Positions 1-5,504 of a DNA stretch of 5,504 bases are shown here, one piece after another. The stretch's first letter is position 1. Each line of letters begins with the position of its first letter. Made by a program: the position numbers and the translations under genes. The stretch spans positions 1-5,504 of the forward strand of contig JADGRK010000188.1 in the NCBI GenBank assembly GCA_017880985.1. The letters are read 5' to 3'. Source of the stretch: Rhodoferax sp. (lineage in GTDB: Bacteria > Pseudomonadota > Gammaproteobacteria > Burkholderiales > Burkholderiaceae_C). The notes below the pieces were generated by a model, which saw only the letters and a list, made by a program, of their open reading frames with translations, ran no database searches and was not told where the DNA came from.

Positions 1-1892
1 TCCACATTGGCCTGCACCTCTGTCACTCGCGGCTGGGCCACACCTTTGTATTGGCGATACTTCTTCTCATAGGCGGCCTGACGGTCCATCTGCTCGTCCC
101 CCGGCAGATACTTGTTCAGGACATTGGTGTTGTAGTAAATCCAGCCGCCGCACGCCACAAAGCCCGCCAGACAAACGGCCAGCGCACCCCCGGCCACGCC
201 CTTGAGCCGTTGCCCCGCCAATCGCCCGCGCACGCGCCATTCCTGCGACAAACCGCGCACCCAAAAGCCTTGCGCCAAAATCAGCAAGCTCAGCACAAAC
301 AGGCCCCAGTACAGCAGGTACCAGGACCAGCCGGTCAGGAAATGACCAAAACCATTCATATCCGAGTACTGCACCTGCGGCAACCCGGCGATGTTGTAGA
401 GGTTGTGGTCAAAATGCAGGATGCCGAACACAACCTGCCACGCCAGCAGCAGGATCACCACCAGATAGCCCACGAACTTGTTGTTGCACAGCACCTGCAG
501 TGCCAGCGCCAACAATCCCATCAGGACAAAATAGGCCGAGTTCTGCAGGGCGCCTTGCAGGTACAGCAGTGGCTCAACGGGCGCGTCGCCCTTTACCAAC
601 TGGAAGCAAATGGCAGCCACCACGCCACCGGCCATGAAGCCCGCAATTACCCCCAGCAGTGCCAGACTCTTGGCGACCAGGGGCACCCAGTTCGGCACCG
701 GCAAGGCGTCCGCTACCTCGGCCACCTTGAACTGGCGCTCCTTGAAGATCAGCTCACCGGCGTAAAAGGTGACGATCAGCACCAGCATGAAGTTGAAGCT
801 GCCGGCCATGGTTTCCAGCATCACACGCGTCACTGGATAAACCTTGGTGCCATACCTCTGGCCACTCATCGTGGCGCCGCCAATGAAGTTGGCCACTCCC
901 ACCAGCAGCATCACCAGAAAGGGCACGCTCTTGAATACGCCCACGGCATCAAAACGCAGCAGGTGCCAGCATTGTTGCCAGGGGGTGGCGGCGCTGATGA
1001 CAGGCTGCACCTGCAGGTAAGTTCTGGCCGCTGGCGGCGCCAGCGCCGCCCCCGTCAATACCTTGGCACGCCCCCACAGACGCTTGCCGGTGTCCGGGCG
1101 TTGCGGCTTGAACAGCGCCAGCGTCAGGCCCAATAGCAGCACCGCCACAGCGCTCCACAGCAGGCGATTCACCAGAATGAAGCCGGCCACCGGCGGCAGA
1201 CCACTGTTGGCCTCGGCCACAGAAAAATAGCGCGTCATGCGGCCAAAGGCGCGCAGACCAAATGGGTCCATCAGCACCGCCAACCACTCATTGCTGATAT
1301 CGCGGGAAAACACGCCCGCCACGCTCCACAGCACGAAGAAGACGATCACCCCCACATAGACCAGCAGCATGGAGCGCGTGGTGGCCGCCAGTAACATCAG
1401 GAATGCGCCGACCAGCAGCAGATTTGGGATCACAAAGACAGCAAATCCCCACAGGTACGGGGTGATGGAAAACGGGCCGACACGGGCCACGTCCACCCAA
1501 GGCATCACGGTGCCGACCATGATGCCGATCGAAATCAGCACAAAGATGAACAAGCACGCCACCAAGCCCGCGACGAAACGCCCCAGCAGATAGTCGCGTT
1601 TCTTCATGGGCGTGGCGAAGATCATGTCGGACATGCCCAGCTCCACGTCACGCAGCACCGGGCCGGCGATGAAGATGGTGACGATGAACATCGCGACCAC
1701 CGTGAACACGCCCAGAAATTGGGCAATCACCATTGGTGCATTGCGGTAGACGTTGCCCACAGCGCCGCCCACTTGCACCGCATCGCTGCTGGCCGCGCCA
1801 AAAGCCATCAAGCCAAAGATCAGGCCGCTCAGCCACAACAGCGGCTGGCGCAACTGGTAGCGCAGATCAAACCGGAAGAATTCAAGCCACAT
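1..1892 (-). CDS. ABC-2 type permease, N-terminal part of a probable permease/M1 aminopeptidase fusion (partial, runs off window start)
   Basis: This is an inner-membrane transporter subunit that should pair with the ATPase encoded just upstream. The frame is open for 630 codons from ATG at 1892 to the window edge, so the C-terminus is missing. It begins MWLEFFRFDLRYQLRQP, the usual N-terminus of ABC-2 permeases (cytoplasmic helix, then the first membrane span). Hydrophobic spans lie near residues 17-32, 58-82, 102-128, 145-168, 172-195 and 243-265. After a polar linker a second set follows near 318-335, 360-382, 400-430, 449-468, 470-490, 519-541 and 562-584, so the protein looks like two ABC-2 halves in tandem. 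From about residue 585 the chain becomes soluble (YYNTNVLNKY, then a charged EKKYRQY stretch). From memory this matches the family in which such a permease is fused to a periplasmic M1 metallopeptidase domain, around 1,200 residues in total. The peptidase HExxH motif is not in the window, so the fusion is inferred. The start is fixed by an AAGGGG ribosome binding site. The substrate is unknown. Confidence 0.88.
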   Translation of the reverse strand, partial: MWLEFFRFDLRYQLRQPLLWLSGLIFGLMAFGAASSDAVQVGGAVGNVYRNAPMVIAQFLGVFTVVAMFIVTIFIAGPVLRDVELGMSDMIFATPMKKRDYLLGRFVAGLVACLFIFVLISIGIMVGTVMPWVDVARVGPFSITPYLWGFAVFVIPNLLLVGAFLMLLAATTRSMLLVYVGVIVFFVLWSVAGVFSRDISNEWLAVLMDPFGLRAFGRMTRYFSVAEANSGLPPVAGFILVNRLLWSAVAVLLLGLTLALFKPQRPDTGKRLWGRAKVLTGAALAPPAARTYLQVQPVISAATPWQQCWHLLRFDAVGVFKSVPFLVMLLVGVANFIGGATMSGQRYGTKVYPVTRVMLETMAGSFNFMLVLIVTFYAGELIFKERQFKVAEVADALPVPNWVPLVAKSLALLGVIAGFMAGGVVAAICFQLVKGDAPVEPLLYLQGALQNSAYFVLMGLLALALQVLCNNKFVGYLVVILLLAWQVVFGILHFDHNLYNIAGLPQVQYSDMNGFGHFLTGWSWYLLYWGLFVLSLLILAQGFWVRGLSQEWRVRGRLAGQRLKGVAGGALAVCLAGFVACGGWIYYNTNVLNKYLPGDEQMDRQAAYEKKYRQYKGVAQPRVTEVQANV

Positions 1893-1898
1893 GCCGTG

Positions 1899-1904
1899 CC
1901 CCTT
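1899..1904 (-). promoter_or_regulatory. Ribosome binding site of the permease, overlapping the ATPase stop codon
   Basis: On the minus strand AAGGGG lies 6 nt before the permease ATG (1892-1890). Its first two bases are the last two of the ATPase TAA stop (1905-1903). The overlap fixes the permease start and suggests translational coupling within one transcript. Confidence 0.7.
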
Positions 1905-2793
1905 ACGCGACCGCGGCGATGCCGGCCTGGCGGCTGTGTATCTTCAAGAAGTACACGTCTTCAAGATCGGGTTCGACTTGCACAAAGCCATCATCGGGTT
2001 GGCTGTCGGCGTGCACGTTGATCTGCGGCTGGCCGGCCACCAGCCGTGACGACAGAACATTAAAACGCTGCTGGTAGTCGGGCAAGGACGCCTTGCTGAC
2101 CCGCTTGCGCCAGACCTTGTCCTTGAGCATGTCGATGGCGGCTTGCGGCTCGCCCTGCAGCAACACCTCGCCCTTCACAATCATCGCCATGCGCGGGCAC
2201 AGGTCGGTCACGTCTTCCACGATATGGGTCGACAGCATCACCACCACCTGCTCGCCAATCTCGGAGAGTAGATTCAGAAAACGGTTGCGCTCGTCCGGAT
2301 CCAGGCCTGCGGTCGGCTCATCCACAATCACCAGCTTGGGTGCGCCCAGCAAGGCCTGCGCGATGCCGAAGCGCTGGCGCATGCCGCCGGAAAAGGTGCC
2401 GAGTTTGCGCTTGCGCGCATCCCACAAATTGGTCTGACGCAACAGGCCATCCACCATCTCCTTACGCTCGGTGCGTCGGGTCAAACCCTTCAGAACTGCG
2501 AAATGATTGAGCAGGTCTTCGGCGCTGACTTTGGGGTAGACGCCAAAATCCTGCGGCAAATAGCCCAACTGGCGACGCAAGCCCTCTTTGTCCTGCAGCA
2601 CATCGATACCGTCGAATTGGATGCTGCCGCTGTCGGGCTCTTGCAGGGTGGCGATGGTGCGCATCAGGGACGACTTGCCGGCACCGTTTGGTCCCAGCAG
2701 ACCATACAGACCAGTGGGAATCTCCAGGTTGACATCTTTCAATGCCTGCACGCCGTTGGCGTAGGTCTTGTTGAGCGCTTTTATTGTCAGCAT
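1903..2793 (-). CDS. ABC transporter ATP-binding protein
   Basis: This cytoplasmic ATPase, 296 residues, would power the membrane protein encoded directly downstream. All nucleotide-binding motifs are present and look functional: Walker A GPNGAGKSS at residues 34-42, Q-loop Gln81, signature TFSGGMRQR at 133-141, Walker B LVIVDEP at 154-160 with catalytic Glu159, the D-loop after it (GLD, 163-165), and the switch His190. The FSGGMRQR signature and YLPQDFGVYP segment are typical of ATPases that partner ABC-2 type exporters. Residues from about 222 form a C-terminal tail ending in a DLEDVYF segment, common in this group. ATG at 2793 is preferred because GAAGGA sits 6 nt upstream and the protein then starts MLTIKAL, the normal N-terminus of the fold. 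The frame stays open to an ATG at 3009, but the extra 72 residues look non-coding. The stop is 10 bp from the permease start, so the two form an operon. Confidence 0.96.
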   Translation of the reverse strand: MLTIKALNKTYANGVQALKDVNLEIPTGLYGLLGPNGAGKSSLMRTIATLQEPDSGSIQFDGIDVLQDKEGLRRQLGYLPQDFGVYPKVSAEDLLNHFAVLKGLTRRTERKEMVDGLLRQTNLWDARKRKLGTFSGGMRQRFGIAQALLGAPKLVIVDEPTAGLDPDERNRFLNLLSEIGEQVVVMLSTHIVEDVTDLCPRMAMIVKGEVLLQGEPQAAIDMLKDKVWRKRVSKASLPDYQQRFNVLSSRLVAGQPQINVHADSQPDDGFVQVEPDLEDVYFLKIHSRQAGIAAVA

Positions 2794-2799
2794 GTCAAT

Positions 2800-2805
2800 T
2801 CCTTC
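2800..2805 (-). promoter_or_regulatory. Ribosome binding site of the ABC ATPase
   Basis: GAAGGA on the minus strand, 6 nt before ATG 2793-2791. It decides the start of the ATPase against the upstream in-frame ATG at 3009, which has no comparable site. Confidence 0.75.
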
Positions 2806-2879
2806 GTGGTTATTGTTGCCCAATTCCCACCGGCCGGGAGAGTCGATGAATGTAGCAGTTTGATATAGATTCGGCGACG

Positions 2880-2894
2880 AGTCTGCGACAGACT
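2880..2894. repeat. Short perfect inverted repeat upstream of the ABC operon
   Basis: AGTCTG, a 3-nt centre CGA, then CAGACT: a perfect 6+6 bp dyad about 90 bp upstream of the ATPase start, within the 290-bp non-coding leader (2794-3083). It could be an operator or a small RNA hairpin, or chance. I found no convincing -35/-10 pair in this leader, although one would be expected here for the operon. Confidence 0.3.
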
Positions 2895-3060
2895 GCGCAT
2901 AGGCGGGAACGATCTGTGTACCGCCACAACACCTTGAGGTCCATTGCCCCAGGTAGCCGCAGAGATTGAAAACTTGCCCAGGGACATGGACGTATTGATT
3001 TATCGGCAATTTGCATCCTGATTCAGCAGTTCACCCTGCACGAATCCCGGAAAGACAATT

Positions 3061-3076
3061 GGCATCCAAAGATGCC
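3061..3076 (-). terminator. Hairpin just after the thpR remnant, possible terminator
   Basis: A perfect inverted repeat, GGCATC-TTTG-GATGCC on the minus strand, begins 7 nt after the stop of the decayed thpR gene. The stem is 6 bp with a 4-nt loop. The following AATTGTCTTTCC is only moderately T-rich, so it is a weak intrinsic terminator at best. Its position between the thpR remnant and the ABC operon leader is what a terminator would occupy. Confidence 0.35.
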
Positions 3077-3083
3077 GATGAGA

Positions 3084-3642
3084 TCAAATAGACCGGGTCA
3101 TTCGGCGCCGTCGGCGGTACTGGCGAATCACTTGGTAACGTTGGTCCCAATCGCCCCTTGAGATGACAAGCACAAGACTCCGTACCTACCACACCACTGG
3201 CGCAGCTGACTTTGGGGCGATGGCAGCTTCAGCACGGCGCTCCAAAGTGACATAGGGTAGATAGGGTCGGGACTCGACAGGGAAATCAAGCCCGCGCAAC
3301 GCATTCCCAAGTCGGTCGTACAGGGCCCCGCGGGGGCGTCGGCACCTCAGTTGCGAGAAGCATCCCCAATCACCGGGGTCCGACCCCAGGCTGGTCCAGC
3401 ACCAGCTCGAATGGCTGGGACGGTAAAGCCGCTGCGGCCGCCAGGTTGCCTACGCGATGGGCGTCGACATTGCCAATGAAATGCAGGGTGACATGCCAGC
3501 CTGCTGGCAGGTATAGCACGCACTCTGAGGGCCAAACCCATTGCTCGGCGTGTGCAGCAAGTTGCCGCTACACATCATCATCTGGCCAAGGCGCCAGAAA
3601 GAGGCGCTGGGTTCGGATCAAGACGGGTTTGTCAGGCTCCAT
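3084..3642 (-). pseudogene. thpR: Decayed RNA 2',3'-cyclic phosphodiesterase (ThpR/LigT, 2H superfamily)
   Basis: Intact relatives are cytoplasmic 2H enzymes of about 180-190 residues that act on RNA 2',3'-cyclic phosphates and 2'-5' linkages, using two HxTx motifs. Reading the minus strand from ATG 3642 and ignoring lesions gives 185 positions. The N-terminal strand is RLFLAPWPDDD (usually LALWPDD). Motif 1 is WHVTLHFIGNVDAHRV with His50. Then come FELVLDQPG, LLATEVP, LYDRLGNALRGLDFPVESR, motif 2 PYLPYVTLERRAEAA, and a tail SLVLVISRGDWDQRYQVIR. Lesions: TAG at 3568-3570 (position 25), TGA at 3370-3372 (position 91), an extra G in the run 3326-3329 that shifts frame, and TAG at 3186-3188 (position 152). 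Motif 2 has Tyr130 (codon 3252-3254) where the catalytic His belongs. No clear ribosome binding site precedes the start. The family call is firm from the ordered motifs. The gene cannot yield a working enzyme. It lies 74 bp downstream of another broken gene. Confidence 0.88.
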
Positions 3643-3716
3643 TGTTCGGACTTGGTAGCTACTCAGCGCCAAGCCTCTCGCAGACCGGTTTGAGTTGCAT
3701 TCTGTCATCCCTCGTC

Positions 3717-4399
3717 TCAAGCGGAGCCGCTGACTGTTGGCGAACTGTCGCGCGGAAAGGGGGGGCTCTGCAATTTGTCAGCCGGAAACGCCCGCATGAA
3801 CGCCATGCTGCACTCTGCGGGCGCATCCAGCCAGTCCGATACCTCTCACGCGGCAAGATCACCAACATGCGCTTCTAATCAGTTGTTTTGTGAAACAGCC
3901 GCATCAGCGGGTGATCATCAGCGTTGATGGTCAGCATGGTGTAGCTGTGGATCACCTCGCCCTTGGGTGACTTCCACCACGACCACAAGCCGGCAATACC
4001 AAGAGGCTCCCCGTCAGTCCTCGTGATCTTGGTGGGAATGGCCTTGCCGCTGCGCCAGTCAGGCTCAAAGAAGGCGTCGGCCGGGATGATGCAGTGCTGG
4101 TTGCGCTTCCACGCCTCCCTGAAACTGGGTTTCGCTGCCACGGTCTCGCTTCTGGCATTGAAGGTGTGCTTGGTGATCTTGGTATCGAGTGACCAGTGTG
4201 GCACCAGACCGAACATGCCGTTCAGCCCTTCACGCGGCGGCACTGCCTCATCGCCGACTTCTGTAAGTGGATGGCGCCGGATGAAGGCGCCCAGGTCGCC
4301 AGGCCACAGGTCCACCTTGCCCAGATCACCGGGCGGCTCCACGCCGAAGTAACGGTGGTATTTGTCCTGTTCTTTGAGGGCTTGATAGTGGCTACACAT
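3717..4399 (-). pseudogene. Broken SRAP-domain protein (YedK/HMCES family, SOS response-associated peptidase)
   Basis: Intact SRAP proteins shield abasic sites in single-stranded DNA by forming a covalent thiazolidine crosslink through Cys2, exposed after Met removal. The frame from ATG 4399 is open for 174 codons to TAG at 3875-3877. It starts MCSHYQAL (Cys2) and carries GMFGLVPHW, FNARSETV (Asn81), CIIPADAFFEPDW (Glu112) and SYTMLTINADDHPLMRLFHK (His170), the expected active-site set. Beyond the TAG the same frame continues KRMLVILPRERY, then a one-base deletion near 3838-3841 moves the rest to another frame. That frame reads SDWLDAPAECSMAFMRAFP, then ADKLQSPPFPRDSSPTVSG, and stops at TGA 3717-3719. 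Repairing both lesions gives 227 residues, a normal family length. TAG probably replaced a GAG (Glu) codon in the usual DEKRM segment. The start is fixed by the need for Cys2, although no good ribosome binding site is visible. A residual 174-residue product (3875-4399) remains translatable and might keep some activity. Confidence 0.87.
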
Positions 4400-4784
4400 T
4401 TGTACATCGTAACGGGTCTTTTCCTGTCCAGGCGTAGGACTGTGTGAGATAAGTTACCCCCACAGACGGTGCCCTACGTTGTTGATAACTTCTGGGATAA
4501 CTCGTTGAGGGAGCGCCAGTGCTGGGATCGCAGCCTCTGCTCAACGAACAGGCATAGACCCGAAGAATTGACGCCACACGATACTGGGCAAAACAAGGGG
4601 CCATCCATTGAGAACAACGTGATCGGCACTGGTCACCCGGGACCAATCACTCGCCAACTGGTCAAGACTTATTGAGCTTGGCATGCTGACCCTGTCTACC
4701 GTCTGGCGATCAATTATTCGCTTTCACGGGTTGGCTGGGGAACTCTGCCAAAACCAACGAATCGACCTTCACTCATCAAGCCGA
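4400..4784. other. Gene-free stretch between the SRAP remnant and the secreted-protein gene
   Basis: I find no supportable gene on either strand in these 385 bp. The open frames here (for example a GTG-started plus-strand frame at 4469-4675 and a minus-strand frame at 4392-4646) lack ribosome binding sites and recognisable motifs. The right end is downstream of the secreted-protein gene and the left end upstream of the SRAP remnant, so it should hold a terminator and a promoter. I see no strong example of either, and no LexA-type CTGT-N8-ACAG box before the SRAP gene. Confidence 0.5.
4448..4502 (+). repeat. Three GATAA(C/G)T repeats spaced 36 and 12 bp
   Basis: GATAAGT at 4448, GATAACT at 4484 and GATAACT at 4496. 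The start-to-start distances are 36 and 12 bp, both multiples of 12. Their contexts (TGTGAGATAA, TGTTGATAA, CTGGGATAA) each resemble the DnaA-box core TGTGGATAA but none matches it exactly. They lie 49-103 bp upstream of the SRAP start and could be protein-binding repeats or chance. Confidence 0.3.
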
Positions 4785-5273
4785 TCATGCCTTGCCGGGT
4801 TGCGGATTGCAAAGTGAGTGCTGTCCCATTTGTATCAAAAACTCGCGCGCCCTTGTGACTTCGGCCGCGATAGCAACTGCAGCAATGTTCGACGCCACGC
4901 TGTCAACGTACTTGGCGGTTGCCTCTGCCGATGATTTTAGTGCGCTGCAACGTGTCGTCAGGTGTTTCTTGACGATCGCCAGATCACCCGCATCGCGTAC
5001 CTCGGCAGCCACGCTACCCAGATCGAGGACACCTTCGGTGGTGGCGTTGACAATACTGAGTTGACTAATGACGAGTTTGAGCATCTCCTTGTCATTGGGC
5101 GAGGCTGTGCCCGAACGCTTGGAGAGTTCGGACAGACTGGTCGAAAACCCCAGTGACAGCTTGTTGAAATCGGTGACTGACTTGGAAATAGCCGCCTTGT
5201 TTTGTGCGATTGCAGATTGCGTTGCCAGCACGGCAACAATAAGCGCAGTGAACCAGATTCGAGTAGCTCGCAT
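4785..5273 (-). CDS. Small secreted (periplasmic) protein of unknown function
   Basis: This encodes 162 residues with a textbook Sec signal peptide: basic start MRATR, hydrophobic core IWFTALIVAVLA, and a probable signal peptidase I site after AIA (residues 21-23), leaving a mature protein of about 139 residues. There is no lipobox cysteine, so it is probably a soluble periplasmic or exported protein. The mature part is rich in Ala, Ser, Leu, Lys and Glu and reads as mostly alpha-helical. It has no further membrane span and two cysteines, Cys109 and Cys155, that could form a disulfide after export. I recognise no family or catalytic motif. The start is supported by TGAGG 5 nt upstream. The gene stands alone: 385 bp of non-coding sequence separate it from the SRAP remnant and at least 231 bp lie upstream. 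Codon use resembles the neighbouring genes only loosely, with more A/T at third positions than the ABC operon. Confidence 0.85.
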   Translation of the reverse strand: MRATRIWFTALIVAVLATQSAIAQNKAAISKSVTDFNKLSLGFSTSLSELSKRSGTASPNDKEMLKLVISQLSIVNATTEGVLDLGSVAAEVRDAGDLAIVKKHLTTRCSALKSSAEATAKYVDSVASNIAAVAIAAEVTRAREFLIQMGQHSLCNPQPGKA

Positions 5274-5278
5274 AGAAA

Positions 5279-5283
5279 CCTCA
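5279..5283 (-). promoter_or_regulatory. Ribosome binding site of the secreted-protein gene
   Basis: TGAGG on the minus strand, 5 nt before ATG 5273-5271. It supports this start codon. Upstream of it (5284-5504) I see no gene, no clear promoter and no structural RNA. A 9-bp direct repeat ATTGCTGAC occurs at 5350 and 5386 on the plus strand. Confidence 0.65.
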
Positions 5284-5504
5284 TGAACGAATTGGTTGTG
5301 GGACTTTACACCGATTCAACTCAAGACCGCTTGCAATCTGGATCGGCGCATTGCTGACCGATAGGCACGGCCCCTGCTACCTCAAATTGCTGACGAAAAC
5401 AGAGGCGGCAACGGAGGCGATGGCAAGTATCTGAAATTGATGCCGCTCGTGACGGAATGAGGGTCCGTTATTTGACCTCAAGCTGACTATGGCGAACTCG
5501 GGAT

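Noticed and set aside
51..1136. Long plus-strand open frame of 361 codons opposite the permease
   Set aside because: It is the antisense shadow of the permease gene. Its translation is rich in Gln, His and Arg with no domain, which is what the reverse of Leu/Val/Ala/Trp codons gives in GC-rich DNA. The minus-strand frame has clear membrane segments and a ribosome binding site.
2794..3009. 72-residue N-terminal extension of the ABC ATPase from an upstream in-frame ATG
   Set aside because: The extension does not resemble any ABC domain, has no ribosome binding site, and the ATG at 2793 has a good one and gives the standard N-terminus.
3374..3386. GGGGTC-C-GACCCC palindrome resembling a REP-like element
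   Set aside because: It sits inside the thpR remnant without changing its length relative to the family, so it is coding sequence that happens to be palindromic rather than an inserted repeat.
3494..3509. TGCCAGC-CT-GCTGGCA inverted repeat
   Set aside because: It falls in the former coding sequence for LPAGWH just before the first HxTx motif of thpR, so it needs no regulatory explanation.
3347..3541. Small minus-strand ORF and overlapping plus-strand ORFs around 3446-3878
   Set aside because: They lie in other frames across the thpR and SRAP remnants. The lesion-tolerant minus-strand reading explains this DNA as decayed known genes.
3659..3868. 69-codon minus-strand ORF starting MLVILPRERY
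   Set aside because: Its first ten or so residues are the true continuation of the SRAP protein after the TAG. After the one-base deletion it runs out of frame, so it is a fragment and not a separate gene.
4469..4675. Plus-strand GTG-started 68-codon frame
   Set aside because: There is no ribosome binding site, no recognisable motif and no conserved neighbour; its length is within what chance gives here.
4728..4758. Imperfect inverted repeat GTTGG...CCAAC as a terminator after the secreted-protein gene
   Set aside because: The arms are short, the loop is long and no T-tract follows in the direction of transcription.

Overview
The window (5504 bp, moderately high GC, G/C-rich third codon positions) looks like chromosomal DNA of a betaproteobacterium. 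The protein style suggests Burkholderiales/Comamonadaceae, but that is a guess from recognised protein types, not from a marker gene. Every gene I can support is on the minus strand.

Left part (1-2793): a two-gene ABC exporter-type operon, read right to left. It consists of an ATP-binding protein (1903-2793), then after a 10-bp gap a very large membrane protein that leaves the window at base 1 with 630 codons visible. The membrane protein looks like the N-terminal half of the ABC-2 permease/M1-family aminopeptidase fusion family. The ATPase stop codon overlaps the permease ribosome binding site, so the two are probably translationally coupled.

Middle part (2794-4399): a 290-bp leader of the ABC operon, then two adjacent broken genes that simple ORF calling misses or truncates. 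At 3084-3642 is a decayed ThpR/LigT-type RNA 2',3'-cyclic phosphodiesterase (2H family) with three in-frame stops, one frameshift and a His-to-Tyr change in its second catalytic HxTx motif. At 3717-4399 is an SRAP-domain (YedK/HMCES, abasic-site DNA-protein crosslink) gene with a nonsense codon after residue 174 and a one-base deletion 12 codons further on. Both can be read almost end to end once the lesions are ignored, so they are recent enough to recognise. The thpR copy carries more damage.

Right part (4400-5504): a 385-bp stretch with no gene but a short phased GATAA(C/G)T repeat, then a small secreted protein of unknown function (4785-5273) with a clear signal peptide and ribosome binding site, then 231 bp with nothing identifiable.

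I see no phage, CRISPR, transposase, tRNA or rRNA, and no convincing novel multi-gene system. The most informative content is the paired decay of two nucleic-acid-processing genes beside an intact transporter operon.
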